Shown one piece after another: positions 8,510 through 16,247 of a stretch of 64,000 nt of DNA. Under the pieces are notes generated by a model, which saw only the letters and a program-made list of their open reading frames with translations, was not told the DNA's origin and made no database searches. A program made the position numbers and the translations under genes. The DNA comes from Natronomonas salinimetallica (GTDB lineage Archaea > Halobacteriota > Halobacteria > Halobacteriales > Haloarculaceae): contig NZ_JACDNQ010000012.1 in assembly GCF_013839515.1 (NCBI RefSeq), forward strand, positions 15,310 through 79,309, read 5' to 3'. Within the stretch, counting starts at the first letter, position 1; each line of letters starts with the position of its first letter.

Positions 8510-8650
8510 TCCTCATACTGCCGGACGTACGTTCGTCCGTGTCCGCACGTCGCGTCGTGGAAACGGGAAGCCTCGGAGTCATACGGAAGACGGAGTCCTC
8601 CGTGGTGACGAGAGACGAAGTCTCTCGAACCACTTGCCCCCGAGGCGATT
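8510..8650 (+). mobile_element. Relic of IS200/IS605-type right end with TnpB C-terminal tail and omega-RNA-like fold
   Basis: The plus strand here can be read as DVRSSVSARRVVETGS, which closely resembles the C-terminal tail of haloarchaeal TnpB proteins (from memory: a conserved S-A-x-R-V-V-E-x-G-S). It is followed by strongly paired DNA: GCCTCGG (about 8572) pairs with CCGAGGC (about 8640). Inside, GTGGT (8603) pairs with ACCAC and CGAGAGAC-GAA-GTCTCTCG (8609-8627) is a perfect 8-bp stem. This is the position and style of the right end and guide RNA scaffold in such elements. No TnpA or TnpB body remains. Confidence 0.5.
8609..8627. repeat. Perfect hairpin CGAGAGAC-GAA-GTCTCTCG
   Basis: Eight-bp stem with 3-nt loop, flanked by a further GTGGT/ACCAC pairing, between two convergent genes. 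It may serve as a terminator for both even if it came from an IS element. Confidence 0.6.
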
Positions 8651-9291
8651 CACACGTCCCGACGTGACACGGTGAAGAACTCCTCATCGGCGAGTATCGT
8701 CCGGACACGGCCGTGCCAGGCCTCGGCGAACGCGGAGCGCTCCTCGGCCGTCGCGGTCCCCTCGATCAGCTTTTGTAGGTGCTGGGTCGCGGGACCGGCT
8801 CCCGGAACGTCACCGACGTGGTAGGTGACCGTGACGGCCTCGCCCGTGTCCGTTCGCTCGAACGCGACGGCGGGTTCGTCCGCCCCGAAGTCGCCGAACT
8901 CCAGGAGGTCGTTTCGTCCGCCGTAGCCGCCGGCGAGTCCGCCGAAGCCGTCCTCCTCCGCGGCACCCGTGATGTAGGAGATGATCCGTGAGGACACGCC
9001 GTACGTCGGATCGGATTTGTCCCCGCCCATCGTGACCGCGATCTCGCTCCGAACGGGGAGCTCGGTCGGATAGAGCTCCGCGAGCCCCAGTTGGGTCATC
9101 CGGAAGGCACCCGATGCCGTCGGACAGGAGTGGCCGGCCTGTTTGAGTACGTCCGCGTAGTCTATCGCGATCGGCTCGCCCGGATCGAGGACCGTCAGGG
9201 CCTCCGCGACGGGGTCACGGATCCGGATCGGTTCGACCGAGTCGTATTCGACGTTCCAGTTCGTCCGTTCGGGGTCGATAGTATCAGTCAT
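8650..9291 (-). CDS. FmdE-like protein (tentative)
   Basis: 213 residues from the ATG at 9291. The segment DVLKQAGHSCPTASGAFRMTQLGLAELYP recalls the G-H-x-C-P-x-x-x-x-G-x-R core of the FmdE family, whose best-known member is a formylmethanofuran dehydrogenase subunit; haloarchaea use such domains outside methanogenesis. A Gly-rich FGGLAGGYGGRNDLLEFGDFG follows. The frame continues upstream through five copies of an 18-bp repeat (PITDTP per unit), but the ATG in the first, diverged unit is the likely start. Its stop abuts the IS605-like relic. The precise function is unknown. Confidence 0.65.
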   Translation of the reverse strand: MTDTIDPERTNWNVEYDSVEPIRIRDPVAEALTVLDPGEPIAIDYADVLKQAGHSCPTASGAFRMTQLGLAELYPTELPVRSEIAVTMGGDKSDPTYGVSSRIISYITGAAEEDGFGGLAGGYGGRNDLLEFGDFGADEPAVAFERTDTGEAVTVTYHVGDVPGAGPATQHLQKLIEGTATAEERSAFAEAWHGRVRTILADEEFFTVSRRDV

Positions 9292-9392
9292 GAGTGGTGT
9301 GTCAGTGATGGGTGGTGTGTCAGTGATGGGTGGTGTGTCAGTGATGGGTGGTGTGTCAGTGATGGGTGGTGTGTCAGTGATGGGTGGTGTGT
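9287..9392. repeat. 18-bp tandem repeat at a start codon
   Basis: Unit GTGTGTCAGTGATGGGTG in five near-identical copies after one diverged copy that contains the start codon of the 9291 gene (CATGAG instead of GATGGG on this strand). The repeats extend the frame in phase (six residues per unit). Confidence 0.9.
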
Positions 9393-9409
9393 GTATACCC
9401 ACCCGGCGT

Positions 9410-11317
9410 TCAATACCGGAGCAGCCGCATTCCGTTGAGAATCACCACCAGGACGCTGCCGATGTGGCCGAGCATCCCGGTCGCCATCTGGACGTAGCCG
9501 GTGAACACGCCGGCAAGCAACAGCCCGACGGTGAGTACGGCGATCCCGATGTTCTCGAACAGGTTCAACCGCGTCGCCTTGCTGAGCGACACCGCGTACG
9601 GGATGCGTTCCAGGTCGTCGGCCATCAGCGCCATGTCCGCGGTCTCGATGGCGGTATCGGTGCCGGCCGCGCCCATTGCGATACCCACGTCGGCCGTCGC
9701 CAGCGACGGCGCGTCGTTGATCCCGTCGCCAACCATCGCCACGACGTTCCCCTCGTCCATGAACGAGCGGATCGCCTCCTGTTTTTCTTCCGGGAGGAGT
9801 GCGGCGCGGTAGTCGTCGATACCGACTTCCTCGGCGACCGCCTGCGCCGTCCGTTCGTTGTCGCCGGTGAGCATCGCCGTTCGGACGCCCGCGTCCTTCA
9901 GCGCCTGGACGACGCCGGGAGCGCTCTCGCGGAGCTCATCGCGGAGCGCGATAGCGCCGATGACCGTCCCGTCGCGGACGACGTGAACCGCCGTCTCTCC
10001 GGCGTGCTCGCGCTCGCGGACGTACTGGGTGACGGCGTCCGGGACGTCGACATCGTGCTCGTCGAGCAACGCGCGGTTCCCGACGACGATCTCGTGGCCC
10101 CCGTAGTGTGCGACGACGCCCTTACCGGCGGCGACGTCGAAGTCATCGGGATCGGGCACGGCCGGTCGTTCGACGACGGCACCGCCGTCCGTCGCGGTAT
10201 CCTCCGGCGGGGTGAGATCGGCCGCGGCGTCGAGGATCGCGTCGGCGAGGTGGTGTTCGCTCTTCTTTTCGGCGATCGCCGCCAGCCGAATCACCTCCTC
10301 GGCGTCGTATCCGAACCCCTCGCTGCCGGCGACGGCCGTCTCGCCTTTGGTGAGCGTGCCCGTCTTGTCGAATGCGACGAGGTCGATCTTTCCGGCGCGT
10401 TCGAGGTGTTCGCCGCCTTTCATGAGGACGCCCGTGCGGGCCGCGTTGCCGATCGCCGAGACGATGCTGACGGGCGGCCCGATGACGAGTGCGCCGGGAC
10501 AGCCGATGACCAGAAGCGTCAGCGACATGACGACGTTCCTGGTAAGCAGATACGTGAGTGCCGCCAGGAGGATGATCCCGGGGGTATAATACTTCGCGAA
10601 CCGCTCGATGGTCGTCTCCGTCGGCGCTTTCGCCTCCTGGGCCTCCTCGACGCGGCGGATGATCCGCTGGAGCGTCGTGTCCGACCCGGTTCCCGTGGCG
10701 ACGACTTCGAGGGCACCCTCCTGATTGACGGTGCCCGCATAGACCTCGTCGCCGGGCGTTTTGCGTACGGGCGCGCTCTCACCGGTGACCGGCGCTTGAT
10801 TGACCGCGCTTTCGCCCTCGCCGATATCGCCGTCGACCGGAATCTTCCCGCCCGGCTTGACGATGACCGTCTCCCCGGCTTCGACGTCGCGGGCGGGGAC
10901 CTCGACGGTCGTTCCCTCGCGGCGGACCGTCGCCGTATCCGGCGTCAACTCGAGGAGCTCTTTGAGCGCCGTTCGCGTCTTCCCCATCGTGCGGGCTTCG
11001 AGGTAATTCCCCAGCGAGAACAAAAAGACGACCCCTGCGGCCTCCCAGTACTCGCCGATGAGGATCGCGCCGACCGCGGCCAGCGTCACCAGCGTGTTGA
11101 TCCCGACGGTTCCGGTGCGGAGAGTGTAGTACGCTTTCTTCGCGATGTCGTACCCACCGACGAGTGCGCCCACGAGGAGCGCGGCCGAACTCGCCGCTCC
11201 GAGCGCCCACACGACGTCGAGGAGCCACCCGATCACGAAGAGCGCCCCGCTCGTCGCCGCGACGACGGCGGTACGATGTCGTCTGAACGCTCGCTTCAAA
11301 TCACGTATGTCCTTCAT
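9410..11317 (-). CDS. P1B-type heavy-metal ATPase with CPG motif
   Basis: 635 residues. Contains the actuator TGES (179-182), phosphorylation DKTGT (317-321), GDGINDAP in the hinge and about eight membrane helices. The metal-site motif in the sixth helix is C273-P-G (GCPGALVIGPPVSIV), not the usual CPC; flanking residues resemble CadA/ZntA-type (P1B-2) pumps. There is no N-terminal HMA domain; a separate HMA protein is encoded 9 bp upstream and probably delivers the metal. The loop beginning KKSEHHLADAI contains the family HP-like region. Substrate is likely a soft or divalent metal (Cu, Zn or Cd), not decidable from sequence. Transcribed divergently from an ArsR-like regulator. Confidence 0.88.
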   Translation of the reverse strand: MKDIRDLKRAFRRHRTAVVAATSGALFVIGWLLDVVWALGAASSAALLVGALVGGYDIAKKAYYTLRTGTVGINTLVTLAAVGAILIGEYWEAAGVVFLFSLGNYLEARTMGKTRTALKELLELTPDTATVRREGTTVEVPARDVEAGETVIVKPGGKIPVDGDIGEGESAVNQAPVTGESAPVRKTPGDEVYAGTVNQEGALEVVATGTGSDTTLQRIIRRVEEAQEAKAPTETTIERFAKYYTPGIILLAALTYLLTRNVVMSLTLLVIGCPGALVIGPPVSIVSAIGNAARTGVLMKGGEHLERAGKIDLVAFDKTGTLTKGETAVAGSEGFGYDAEEVIRLAAIAEKKSEHHLADAILDAAADLTPPEDTATDGGAVVERPAVPDPDDFDVAAGKGVVAHYGGHEIVVGNRALLDEHDVDVPDAVTQYVREREHAGETAVHVVRDGTVIGAIALRDELRESAPGVVQALKDAGVRTAMLTGDNERTAQAVAEEVGIDDYRAALLPEEKQEAIRSFMDEGNVVAMVGDGINDAPSLATADVGIAMGAAGTDTAIETADMALMADDLERIPYAVSLSKATRLNLFENIGIAVLTVGLLLAGVFTGYVQMATGMLGHIGSVLVVILNGMRLLRY

Positions 11318-11326
11318 TAGCCGTCG

Positions 11327-11542
11327 TTACGCCGGTTGGGGGGTGTATCCCTGATTCTCGATCGTTCGCTCGATGTCGTCGGTCGCGACCCGGCCCTCGT
11401 CGTATTCGACTTCGACGCGGCCGGTGCTAAAGTGTACCTCGACCTCGCCGACCCCGTCGATCGAACCGAGCGCGCGTTCGACGTTGCCGGCACAACTCGG
11501 GCAGCTGAAATCCATGACTCTGAACTGGACTGTCTCGCTCAT
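11327..11542 (-). CDS. HMA-domain metallochaperone
   Basis: 71 residues forming a single heavy-metal-associated ferredoxin-like domain. The metal motif is F-S-C-P-S-C (residues 13-17), followed by the G-V-G-E-V-E-V strand and the Y-T-P-Q-P C-terminus. It is the CopZ/Atx1 type, binding Cu(I) or another soft metal through two Cys and handing it to the ATPase encoded 9 bp downstream, which lacks its own HMA domain. A TTATAGG element lies about 30 bp before the start. The 28-bp palindrome at 11611-11638 in the shared upstream region is a likely operator. Confidence 0.92.
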   Translation of the reverse strand: MSETVQFRVMDFSCPSCAGNVERALGSIDGVGEVEVHFSTGRVEVEYDEGRVATDDIERTIENQGYTPQPA

Positions 11543-11610
11543 GTGTACATACGTCCGTAGACGCTCGCCTCCTATAAGTATTATTTAAATGATATGTTTG
11601 TTCGGGCTCA

Positions 11611-11638
11611 CGAGCTGTTGGACCGGTCCAACGGCTCG
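11611..11638. promoter_or_regulatory. 28-bp palindromic operator between metal ATPase genes and ArsR-like regulator
   Basis: Core GTTGGACCGGTCCAAC (11617-11632) is a perfect 16-bp palindrome; the outer arms CGAGC/GCTCG (11611-11615 and 11634-11638) also match, with one mismatched pair between. It lies between the divergent genes starting at 11542 and 11699, near the TATA-like TTTAAAT at 11585. Confidence 0.7.
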
Positions 11639-11698
11639 TTTCGGGCTTCGGAGTGGAACCGAACGGTTCTCCACGACGGCTCACGTAGCCGCAAGCCA

Positions 11699-12241
11699 AT
11701 GACGGAATTCACGACCGACGTCGAACTCGAGGACATCGCCGTTCGCGATCCCACCATCTCGGGTGCCGTCGACGAGCCGTCCCGGGCGATGATTCTCGAT
11801 ATGCTCGCCGAGGAAACGATGACGATCCGTGAAATCGACGACGAGCTGGCCGACAGGGGGTTCGAGCGGACCGAAAACACGGTTCGACATCACGTGAACG
11901 AACTCCGCGATGCGGGACTCGTCGAGATCGCGCGGCTGGAGGAGCGTCGCGGTGGGACGGTAAAGTACTACCGGGCGAACACGATCGTACTCTCGTATCA
12001 ACTCCCGGAACGTGCGGCCGAGGCGATCGAGCCGCTCGTCGACGCCGCCGAACCGCAGGTCACGGAGATGGTCTCGGAACTCCGCGCGGAGCACGGCGAC
12101 GTACTCGACCGTATCACGGACGAGATGGCCCCCTGTCAGCACTGCCGGACTCAAAAGTACGAGACGTACCTGCTGTTGACGGTGCTCCGACGGGCGTTCG
12201 TCCGGGGGGAGACGGCCGACGCGACCGGATCGCTCGATTGA
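11699..12241 (+). CDS. ArsR-like winged-helix metal-responsive regulator
   Basis: 180 residues from the ATG at 11699. Residues 20-80 form a winged helix (EPSRAMILDMLAEETMTIREI ... TENTVRHHVNELRDAGLVEIARLEE), typical ArsR-type. The C-terminal region carries C-Q-H-C (APCQHCRTQKYE) and may bind metal. It diverges from the HMA chaperone/P1B ATPase pair with a strong palindrome between them, so control of that pair is the simplest reading. An upstream in-frame ATG at 11594 would add 35 residues but would sit on the TATA-like region, so the shorter start is preferred. Confidence 0.8.
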   Translation: MTEFTTDVELEDIAVRDPTISGAVDEPSRAMILDMLAEETMTIREIDDELADRGFERTENTVRHHVNELRDAGLVEIARLEERRGGTVKYYRANTIVLSYQLPERAAEAIEPLVDAAEPQVTEMVSELRAEHGDVLDRITDEMAPCQHCRTQKYETYLLLTVLRRAFVRGETADATGSLD

Positions 12242-12292
12242 ACGTTCCGTTTCCGTTCCGTTCGCCGCCCCCCGGCTCTCACCTTCTACAGG

Positions 12293-12352
12293 GATCATCG
12301 GTCGGCTACGCGCGTCACCTCTACCGGGATCATCGGTCGGCTACGCGTGGGA
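12293..12352. repeat. Tandem duplication spanning a stop codon (MMPL gene)
   Basis: Two copies of GGGATCATCGGTCGGCTACG, spaced about 35 bp, cover the last codons and stop of the 12330 gene. The downstream copy still encodes the RVADR ending and stop, so it is a leftover of the C-terminus. Confidence 0.85.
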
Positions 12353-14822
12353 CGTCGAGCACGGCCGCACGGACGCCCCCACGCTTTGCCCACAGAAGCA
12401 ACACGACGGGGAGAACGACCGTCGATGTCAGGAACGAGTACGAGACGCTGAACGCGATCAGCGCCCCGAACTGGGTGAGAATCGGCGTGATCGAGAGATA
12501 ATGTAGCGCGATACCCGCACTCGCCGTCGTGAGCGTCGTTCCGAACAGCGCGCCGCCGGTTCCCTGAAGGGTGACGCGCGCGGCGGCGAGTCCGTCGTCT
12601 CTCGCGTCGAACTCCTCGACGAACCGGTGGACCACGTGGATCGAGTAGTCGATCCCGATCCCGACCGTGACCGAGAGGATCGTCGCCGTCAACATGTTGA
12701 ACGGGATCGCCAGATACCGCATCGTCGCGACCAAAAACACGACGGTCGCGACGATCGGGACCAGCGTCACGGCACCCAACACGGGCCGCCGTTCGATGCC
12801 GTAGTACATCGCCGTCAAGAACGCCAACGAGAGCACGAGCGCGAGCACGAGCGCGTCGATGGCCGAACTGTAGACCTCGTCCGAGACCCGTTGGAAGACG
12901 ACGACGTTCCCCGTCTCGACGGCCTCGTATCGGAAGGACCCCTCCGCCATCGACTCCGCGTCGGCGGTGATCGCCGCGTCGGTCGCGTCCGTCTCCACGG
13001 AGTAGACGATACGCGTCTCGCGGTAGTCGTCGGTGAGATACCGGCGCGCTTCCGACTCGAACGGTGACGACAGGAGCCGCTCGTAGATCATCCCGAGGTT
13101 GGCGTCCGGCACCCCGTTTCCGTTCTTGTCGTTCCGTTCGAGCAGCGCGGCGAACGATGGGGACCTCTCGGCGTACCGGTTCATGACCGTTATGATGCTT
13201 CGCCTCTCGGCCTGTCGCCCCTCCGAGGTGACGATCGACGACGGCGGGTCCTCGCTCGCGCGCTGGAGGGACTCCAGGGCGTGAGACTCCGAGAACGATC
13301 CCTGTGCGTATATCGTGACCGTGTCCTCCTCCGTCGTCTCGAACTCGTCTTCGAGGAGGTGGAGGTTCTCGGTGACCGTGTAGGTCCCCGGCTCCATCGG
13401 CCCGGGGAGATATTCCAGATACTCCGGCAGTTCCTCCGGGGGGAGCATGTCCTCGTCCTCGAACGACGAGCCCACGTCCTGACCGTAGTAGCCCGCCATT
13501 CCCGTCATCAACGCCACCACGAGGAGGAAGGCGATCGGTGCCCGACTCGTCACCGAGAGGTGCAACGGGAGGAGCCGGCCGAGAAGGGAGTCCTCGGTCC
13601 CGAGCGGCGTCGAGACGAACGACGGAAGCCGACTCCGGCGTCGGAGCCGTTCGATCAAAAGCTTCCCGGCGGGGAGAAAGATCCCGAAGATCAGCGTCAC
13701 GGCGGTGATCCCGACCGAGGCGACGAGCCCGAAGTCGGCAATGGGCGAGAGCCCGCTCGCCATGTTCGCCGAGAACCCGATCACGGACGTCGTCATGACC
13801 ATGAAGAACGCAACCATTAGCGGTGCGATCGCCGCCTCGATCGCCTCCTCGAGAGCCGCAGCCTCGTCTACGGCCGCATTCGAACTGTTCGTGATCTCCT
13901 CGCGATACCGGTTCGTTATGTGGATCCCGAAGTCCACGCCGATCGCCATCAACAGCGGCGGTAAGACGATCTGTAACTGCGTGAACGGGACGCCCGAGAC
14001 ACCGATGAAGCCGAACGTCCACACGAGCGACATCGCCAGTCCGACGACGCCCAACGCGATGTCGAACGGGTCCCGGTAGGCGATCGTCAAGAACACGAGC
14101 AGGAGAACGACGACGGCCGGGATCGCCGCGGACAGCGAATCCTGTATGACCTCGTTGTTTTCGGTGTCCGTGATCCCCGACCCGAAGACGCGGATGTCGC
14201 CGTCGGTGGCGTCTGTGATCCGCCGGGTTTCGGACTGTATCTCCTGGAAGAACACGTCGTCGCCCTTCGCGTCGTGTGTAACGGCCCCGATCGCCGCCGA
14301 GGCGGATGCCGAACGGGGGTTGAAGTCCTCGCCGACGAACCGGAGGAACGTCGGGTCCTCGCTTTTGGCCCGCACGGCCCGTCGTATCTCCGTGTCGCTG
14401 GCCATCCGGACCGTCCGGAGTTGGTCCTCGGCGGTCCTCGCGGAGGGATCGATCTCCAGGGCGATCAACTGAGCCGGACTCGTCATATCGGTCACGCGCT
14501 GGGAGGGACGCTCCACTAACTCCTCTTGAACGCGGAGCATCCGTAGGAGGCCCGTCCTGGAGAGGACGTTCCCCCCCTTCTGTAACAGGAGCGTCGTGTC
14601 CGAATCGTCCGCGAAGGCCGGACGGAACGTCTCGTCGACGTACTCGTCGACCTGATAGGCATCGACGTCCTCGGAGAACTGCTCGGCACCACCTACCACT
14701 TCGATGTCGCTGATCCCGCTTCCAAACCCGGCCGTGAGCAACAAAAACACGACCACGATACGCGCCGGGTGCTCTATGATCCAGCCGCTCAGCACCGAGA
14801 CCAACACGTGTTCGTCACTCAT
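12330..14822 (-). CDS. RND/MMPL-family membrane transporter
   Basis: 830 residues from the ATG at 14822. Two repeated halves, each with one N-terminal helix, a large extracytoplasmic domain and five grouped helices (around residues 210-400 and 640-825). Motifs such as MAIGVDFGIHITNRY in the first half and VTVGIGIDYSIHVVHRF in the second are the conserved D-Y/F-x-I-H signatures of archaeal MMPL/SSD transporters. The family exports lipids, hopanoids or drugs using ion gradients; the substrate here is unknown. The 5' end is preceded by an array of 19-bp repeats and the 3' end is duplicated. It is divergent from an HTH_10 regulator. Confidence 0.9.
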   Translation of the reverse strand: MSDEHVLVSVLSGWIIEHPARIVVVFLLLTAGFGSGISDIEVVGGAEQFSEDVDAYQVDEYVDETFRPAFADDSDTTLLLQKGGNVLSRTGLLRMLRVQEELVERPSQRVTDMTSPAQLIALEIDPSARTAEDQLRTVRMASDTEIRRAVRAKSEDPTFLRFVGEDFNPRSASASAAIGAVTHDAKGDDVFFQEIQSETRRITDATDGDIRVFGSGITDTENNEVIQDSLSAAIPAVVVLLLVFLTIAYRDPFDIALGVVGLAMSLVWTFGFIGVSGVPFTQLQIVLPPLLMAIGVDFGIHITNRYREEITNSSNAAVDEAAALEEAIEAAIAPLMVAFFMVMTTSVIGFSANMASGLSPIADFGLVASVGITAVTLIFGIFLPAGKLLIERLRRRSRLPSFVSTPLGTEDSLLGRLLPLHLSVTSRAPIAFLLVVALMTGMAGYYGQDVGSSFEDEDMLPPEELPEYLEYLPGPMEPGTYTVTENLHLLEDEFETTEEDTVTIYAQGSFSESHALESLQRASEDPPSSIVTSEGRQAERRSIITVMNRYAERSPSFAALLERNDKNGNGVPDANLGMIYERLLSSPFESEARRYLTDDYRETRIVYSVETDATDAAITADAESMAEGSFRYEAVETGNVVVFQRVSDEVYSSAIDALVLALVLSLAFLTAMYYGIERRPVLGAVTLVPIVATVVFLVATMRYLAIPFNMLTATILSVTVGIGIDYSIHVVHRFVEEFDARDDGLAAARVTLQGTGGALFGTTLTTASAGIALHYLSITPILTQFGALIAFSVSYSFLTSTVVLPVVLLLWAKRGGVRAAVLDVPRVADR

Positions 14823-14975
14823 TGAGGTATTCGCCACTCATTGAGATATTCGTCACTCATTGAGATATTCGCCACTCATTGAGATATTCGCCACTCATTG
14901 AGATATTCGCCACTCATTGAGATATTCGCCACTCATTGAGATATTCGCCACTCATTGAGATATTCGCCACTCATT
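14823..14975. repeat. 19-bp tandem repeat array at the MMPL start codon
   Basis: About eight copies of ATTGAGATATTCGCCACTC. Read on the minus strand each unit starts ATGAGTGGCGAATATCTCA, matching the real start (ATGAGTGACGAACACGTG), so the array multiplies a start-codon-like sequence. The unit is not a multiple of three. Confidence 0.93.
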
Positions 14976-15065
14976 GGTTCGGACCGAAGGCACTCATTCG
15001 TTTACCGACTACGCGTTCGCCCACGTTGTGAGAACGGACGCGTTCGGATACCCTAATCCTTTTCA

Positions 15066-15096
15066 CGAACATGTCGGTAGTAGTCTAACATGTTCG
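15066..15096 (+). promoter_or_regulatory. Two operator-like sites upstream of HTH_10 regulator
   Basis: CTAACATGTTCG at 15085-15096 is 40-51 bp upstream of the GTG at 15136; CGAACATGTCGG at 15066-15077 is a second site. Spacing of the proximal one equals that of the copper ATPase and heme O synthase sites. Confidence 0.5.
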
Positions 15097-15135
15097 TACA
15101 CGTCGGGGCCGAGCGACCGAACAGGGGGTAAACCA

Positions 15136-15771
15136 GTGCCGCTCGCAACGATCACGATCACCGTCCCGGAGGAGATGTGGATCGCGGAGGCATCCACGGC
15201 GTGTCCCGATGCCACGTTCCGGGTCGTTTCGACCCAGTACGACGACGGCACCGCGACGGGACTTTTCGAGATCGAAGGGGACGACATCGTCGCGGTGCTC
15301 GCCGGGGCCAACGACGCCAGCGAGATCACCGGTATCGACCTGTTGTGGAACGATGACGTCAAAACGGTCGTACAGATCGAGACGGACAATCCGCTGTTGC
15401 TCCGGCCCGCCTCCCACGTCGGCGTTCCGGTACGGACGCCGTTCGTCATCTCCGACGGCGTCGCCTCCTGGGAGGTGTTTACCTCAGAGGAGAAGCTCTC
15501 GGACCTGACCGACGAACTCGACGCGCTCGGAATCTCCTACGACGTCGAATCGGTCCGGGCGTTCTCCGACTCCCGGGACGACGCCGTCCTGACCCCCCGA
15601 CAGCAGGAGGTCCTATCGGTCGCGTCCGAGGCCGGATATTACGACACGCCCAGAGAGGCTAGCCTGACCGAGGTCGCGGAGTCGCTGGGGATCACGAAGG
15701 CGACGTGCAGCGACCTGCTCCACCGGGCCGAGGGCAAGATCATCGGACGGTACATCGACCGAGACGCCTGA
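15136..15771 (+). CDS. HTH_10 (bacterio-opsin activator-like) transcription regulator
   Basis: 211 residues from the GTG at 15136, chosen because the protein family begins with an M/V-P-x-A-x-I-T-V-type strand and because the upstream palindrome then has its standard spacing. The last 60 residues, LTPRQQEVLSVASEAGYYDT and TEVAESLGITKATCSDLLHRAEGK, are the HTH_10 domain; the N-terminal 140 residues are the usual Bat-type sensor region without a recognisable cofactor motif. It may autoregulate through the sites upstream. Possible targets are the MMPL transporter on the other side and other palindrome-bearing genes. The stop lies inside a 34-bp tandem duplication. Confidence 0.85.
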   Translation: MPLATITITVPEEMWIAEASTACPDATFRVVSTQYDDGTATGLFEIEGDDIVAVLAGANDASEITGIDLLWNDDVKTVVQIETDNPLLLRPASHVGVPVRTPFVISDGVASWEVFTSEEKLSDLTDELDALGISYDVESVRAFSDSRDDAVLTPRQQEVLSVASEAGYYDTPREASLTEVAESLGITKATCSDLLHRAEGKIIGRYIDRDA

Positions 15772-15838
15772 TACAGGACGGACTGGGGGCGACCGAGACG
15801 CCTGATACAGGACGGACTGGGGGCGACCGAGACCGCCT
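15757..15838. repeat. 34-bp tandem duplication spanning the stop codon
   Basis: Two exact 34-bp units (15757-15790, 15791-15824) and a 14-bp partial third. The unit contains the TGA of the HTH_10 gene, so the stop region is duplicated into the intergenic space. Confidence 0.92.
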
Positions 15839-15839
15839 G

Positions 15840-16076
15840 TTATATCCGTTTCGGCAGGTCGGCGACGTACTTTCCTTCCTCGACTTGCTCACAGTCGTAG
15901 CGGTCCGCGTCGAACGCCGATACCTCCGCTTGGAACTCATAGAACAGCGGCTTCGGCTCGTGGTCGTTGACGATTCGGAGCGTCTCGCCGTCCTCCAGCT
16001 CCTCGAAGGCCGCGTGAATCTTCGGGTGGCGTTCCGCCGGCGGCGTCTCTCTGAGATCTAACGTCGTTTCTGGCAT
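15840..16076 (-). CDS. DUF2249 small protein
   Basis: 78 residues from the ATG at 16076. [43 protein letters not shown] matches DUF2249, with LDLR at the start and the N-D-H-x-P-x-P-L motif. A second ATG at 16094 would add six residues; the inner one is preferred because it places the palindrome at 16115-16126 exactly 39-50 bp upstream, as for related genes. It is divergent from the copper ATPase and shares a promoter region holding two palindromes. Third DUF2249 gene of the window. Confidence 0.85.
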   Translation of the reverse strand: MPETTLDLRETPPAERHPKIHAAFEELEDGETLRIVNDHEPKPLFYEFQAEVSAFDADRYDCEQVEEGKYVADLPKRI

Positions 16077-16114
16077 CGGTACGTCTTCGGTCACGAACCG
16101 GGTGTGGGTTCCGC

Positions 16115-16126
16115 CGAATATGTTCG
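16115..16126 (-). promoter_or_regulatory. Operator-like palindrome CGAATATGTTCG
   Basis: 39-50 bp upstream of the DUF2249 ATG at 16076. One of two sites in the divergent promoter with the copper ATPase gene. Confidence 0.6.
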
Positions 16127-16196
16127 AGCCGGTCTCCGATCACCGCGGACGCCCGGTGGCCTGACCTGCCCGGCCGACCCACCGGCCTCCCGTGAC

Positions 16197-16208
16197 CGAA
16201 CGTGTTCG
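16197..16208 (+). promoter_or_regulatory. Operator-like palindrome CGAACGTGTTCG
   Basis: 40-51 bp upstream of the copper ATPase ATG at 16248, followed by AACTATTCGG at the TATA position. Identical 12-mer to the heme O synthase site at 24674. Confidence 0.65.
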
Positions 16209-16247
16209 ACGACAACTATTCGGTCACGGAGATTAGTCACCAACACG

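Noticed and set aside
9290-11320. 676-residue open frame on the plus strand
   Set aside because: Entirely opposite a P1B ATPase and the repeat array; its sequence has no domain and is Arg/Asp-rich, as shadows are.
13281-13820. 179-residue plus-strand frame within the MMPL gene
   Set aside because: Antisense shadow of a well-supported transporter; translation is almost all charged residues.
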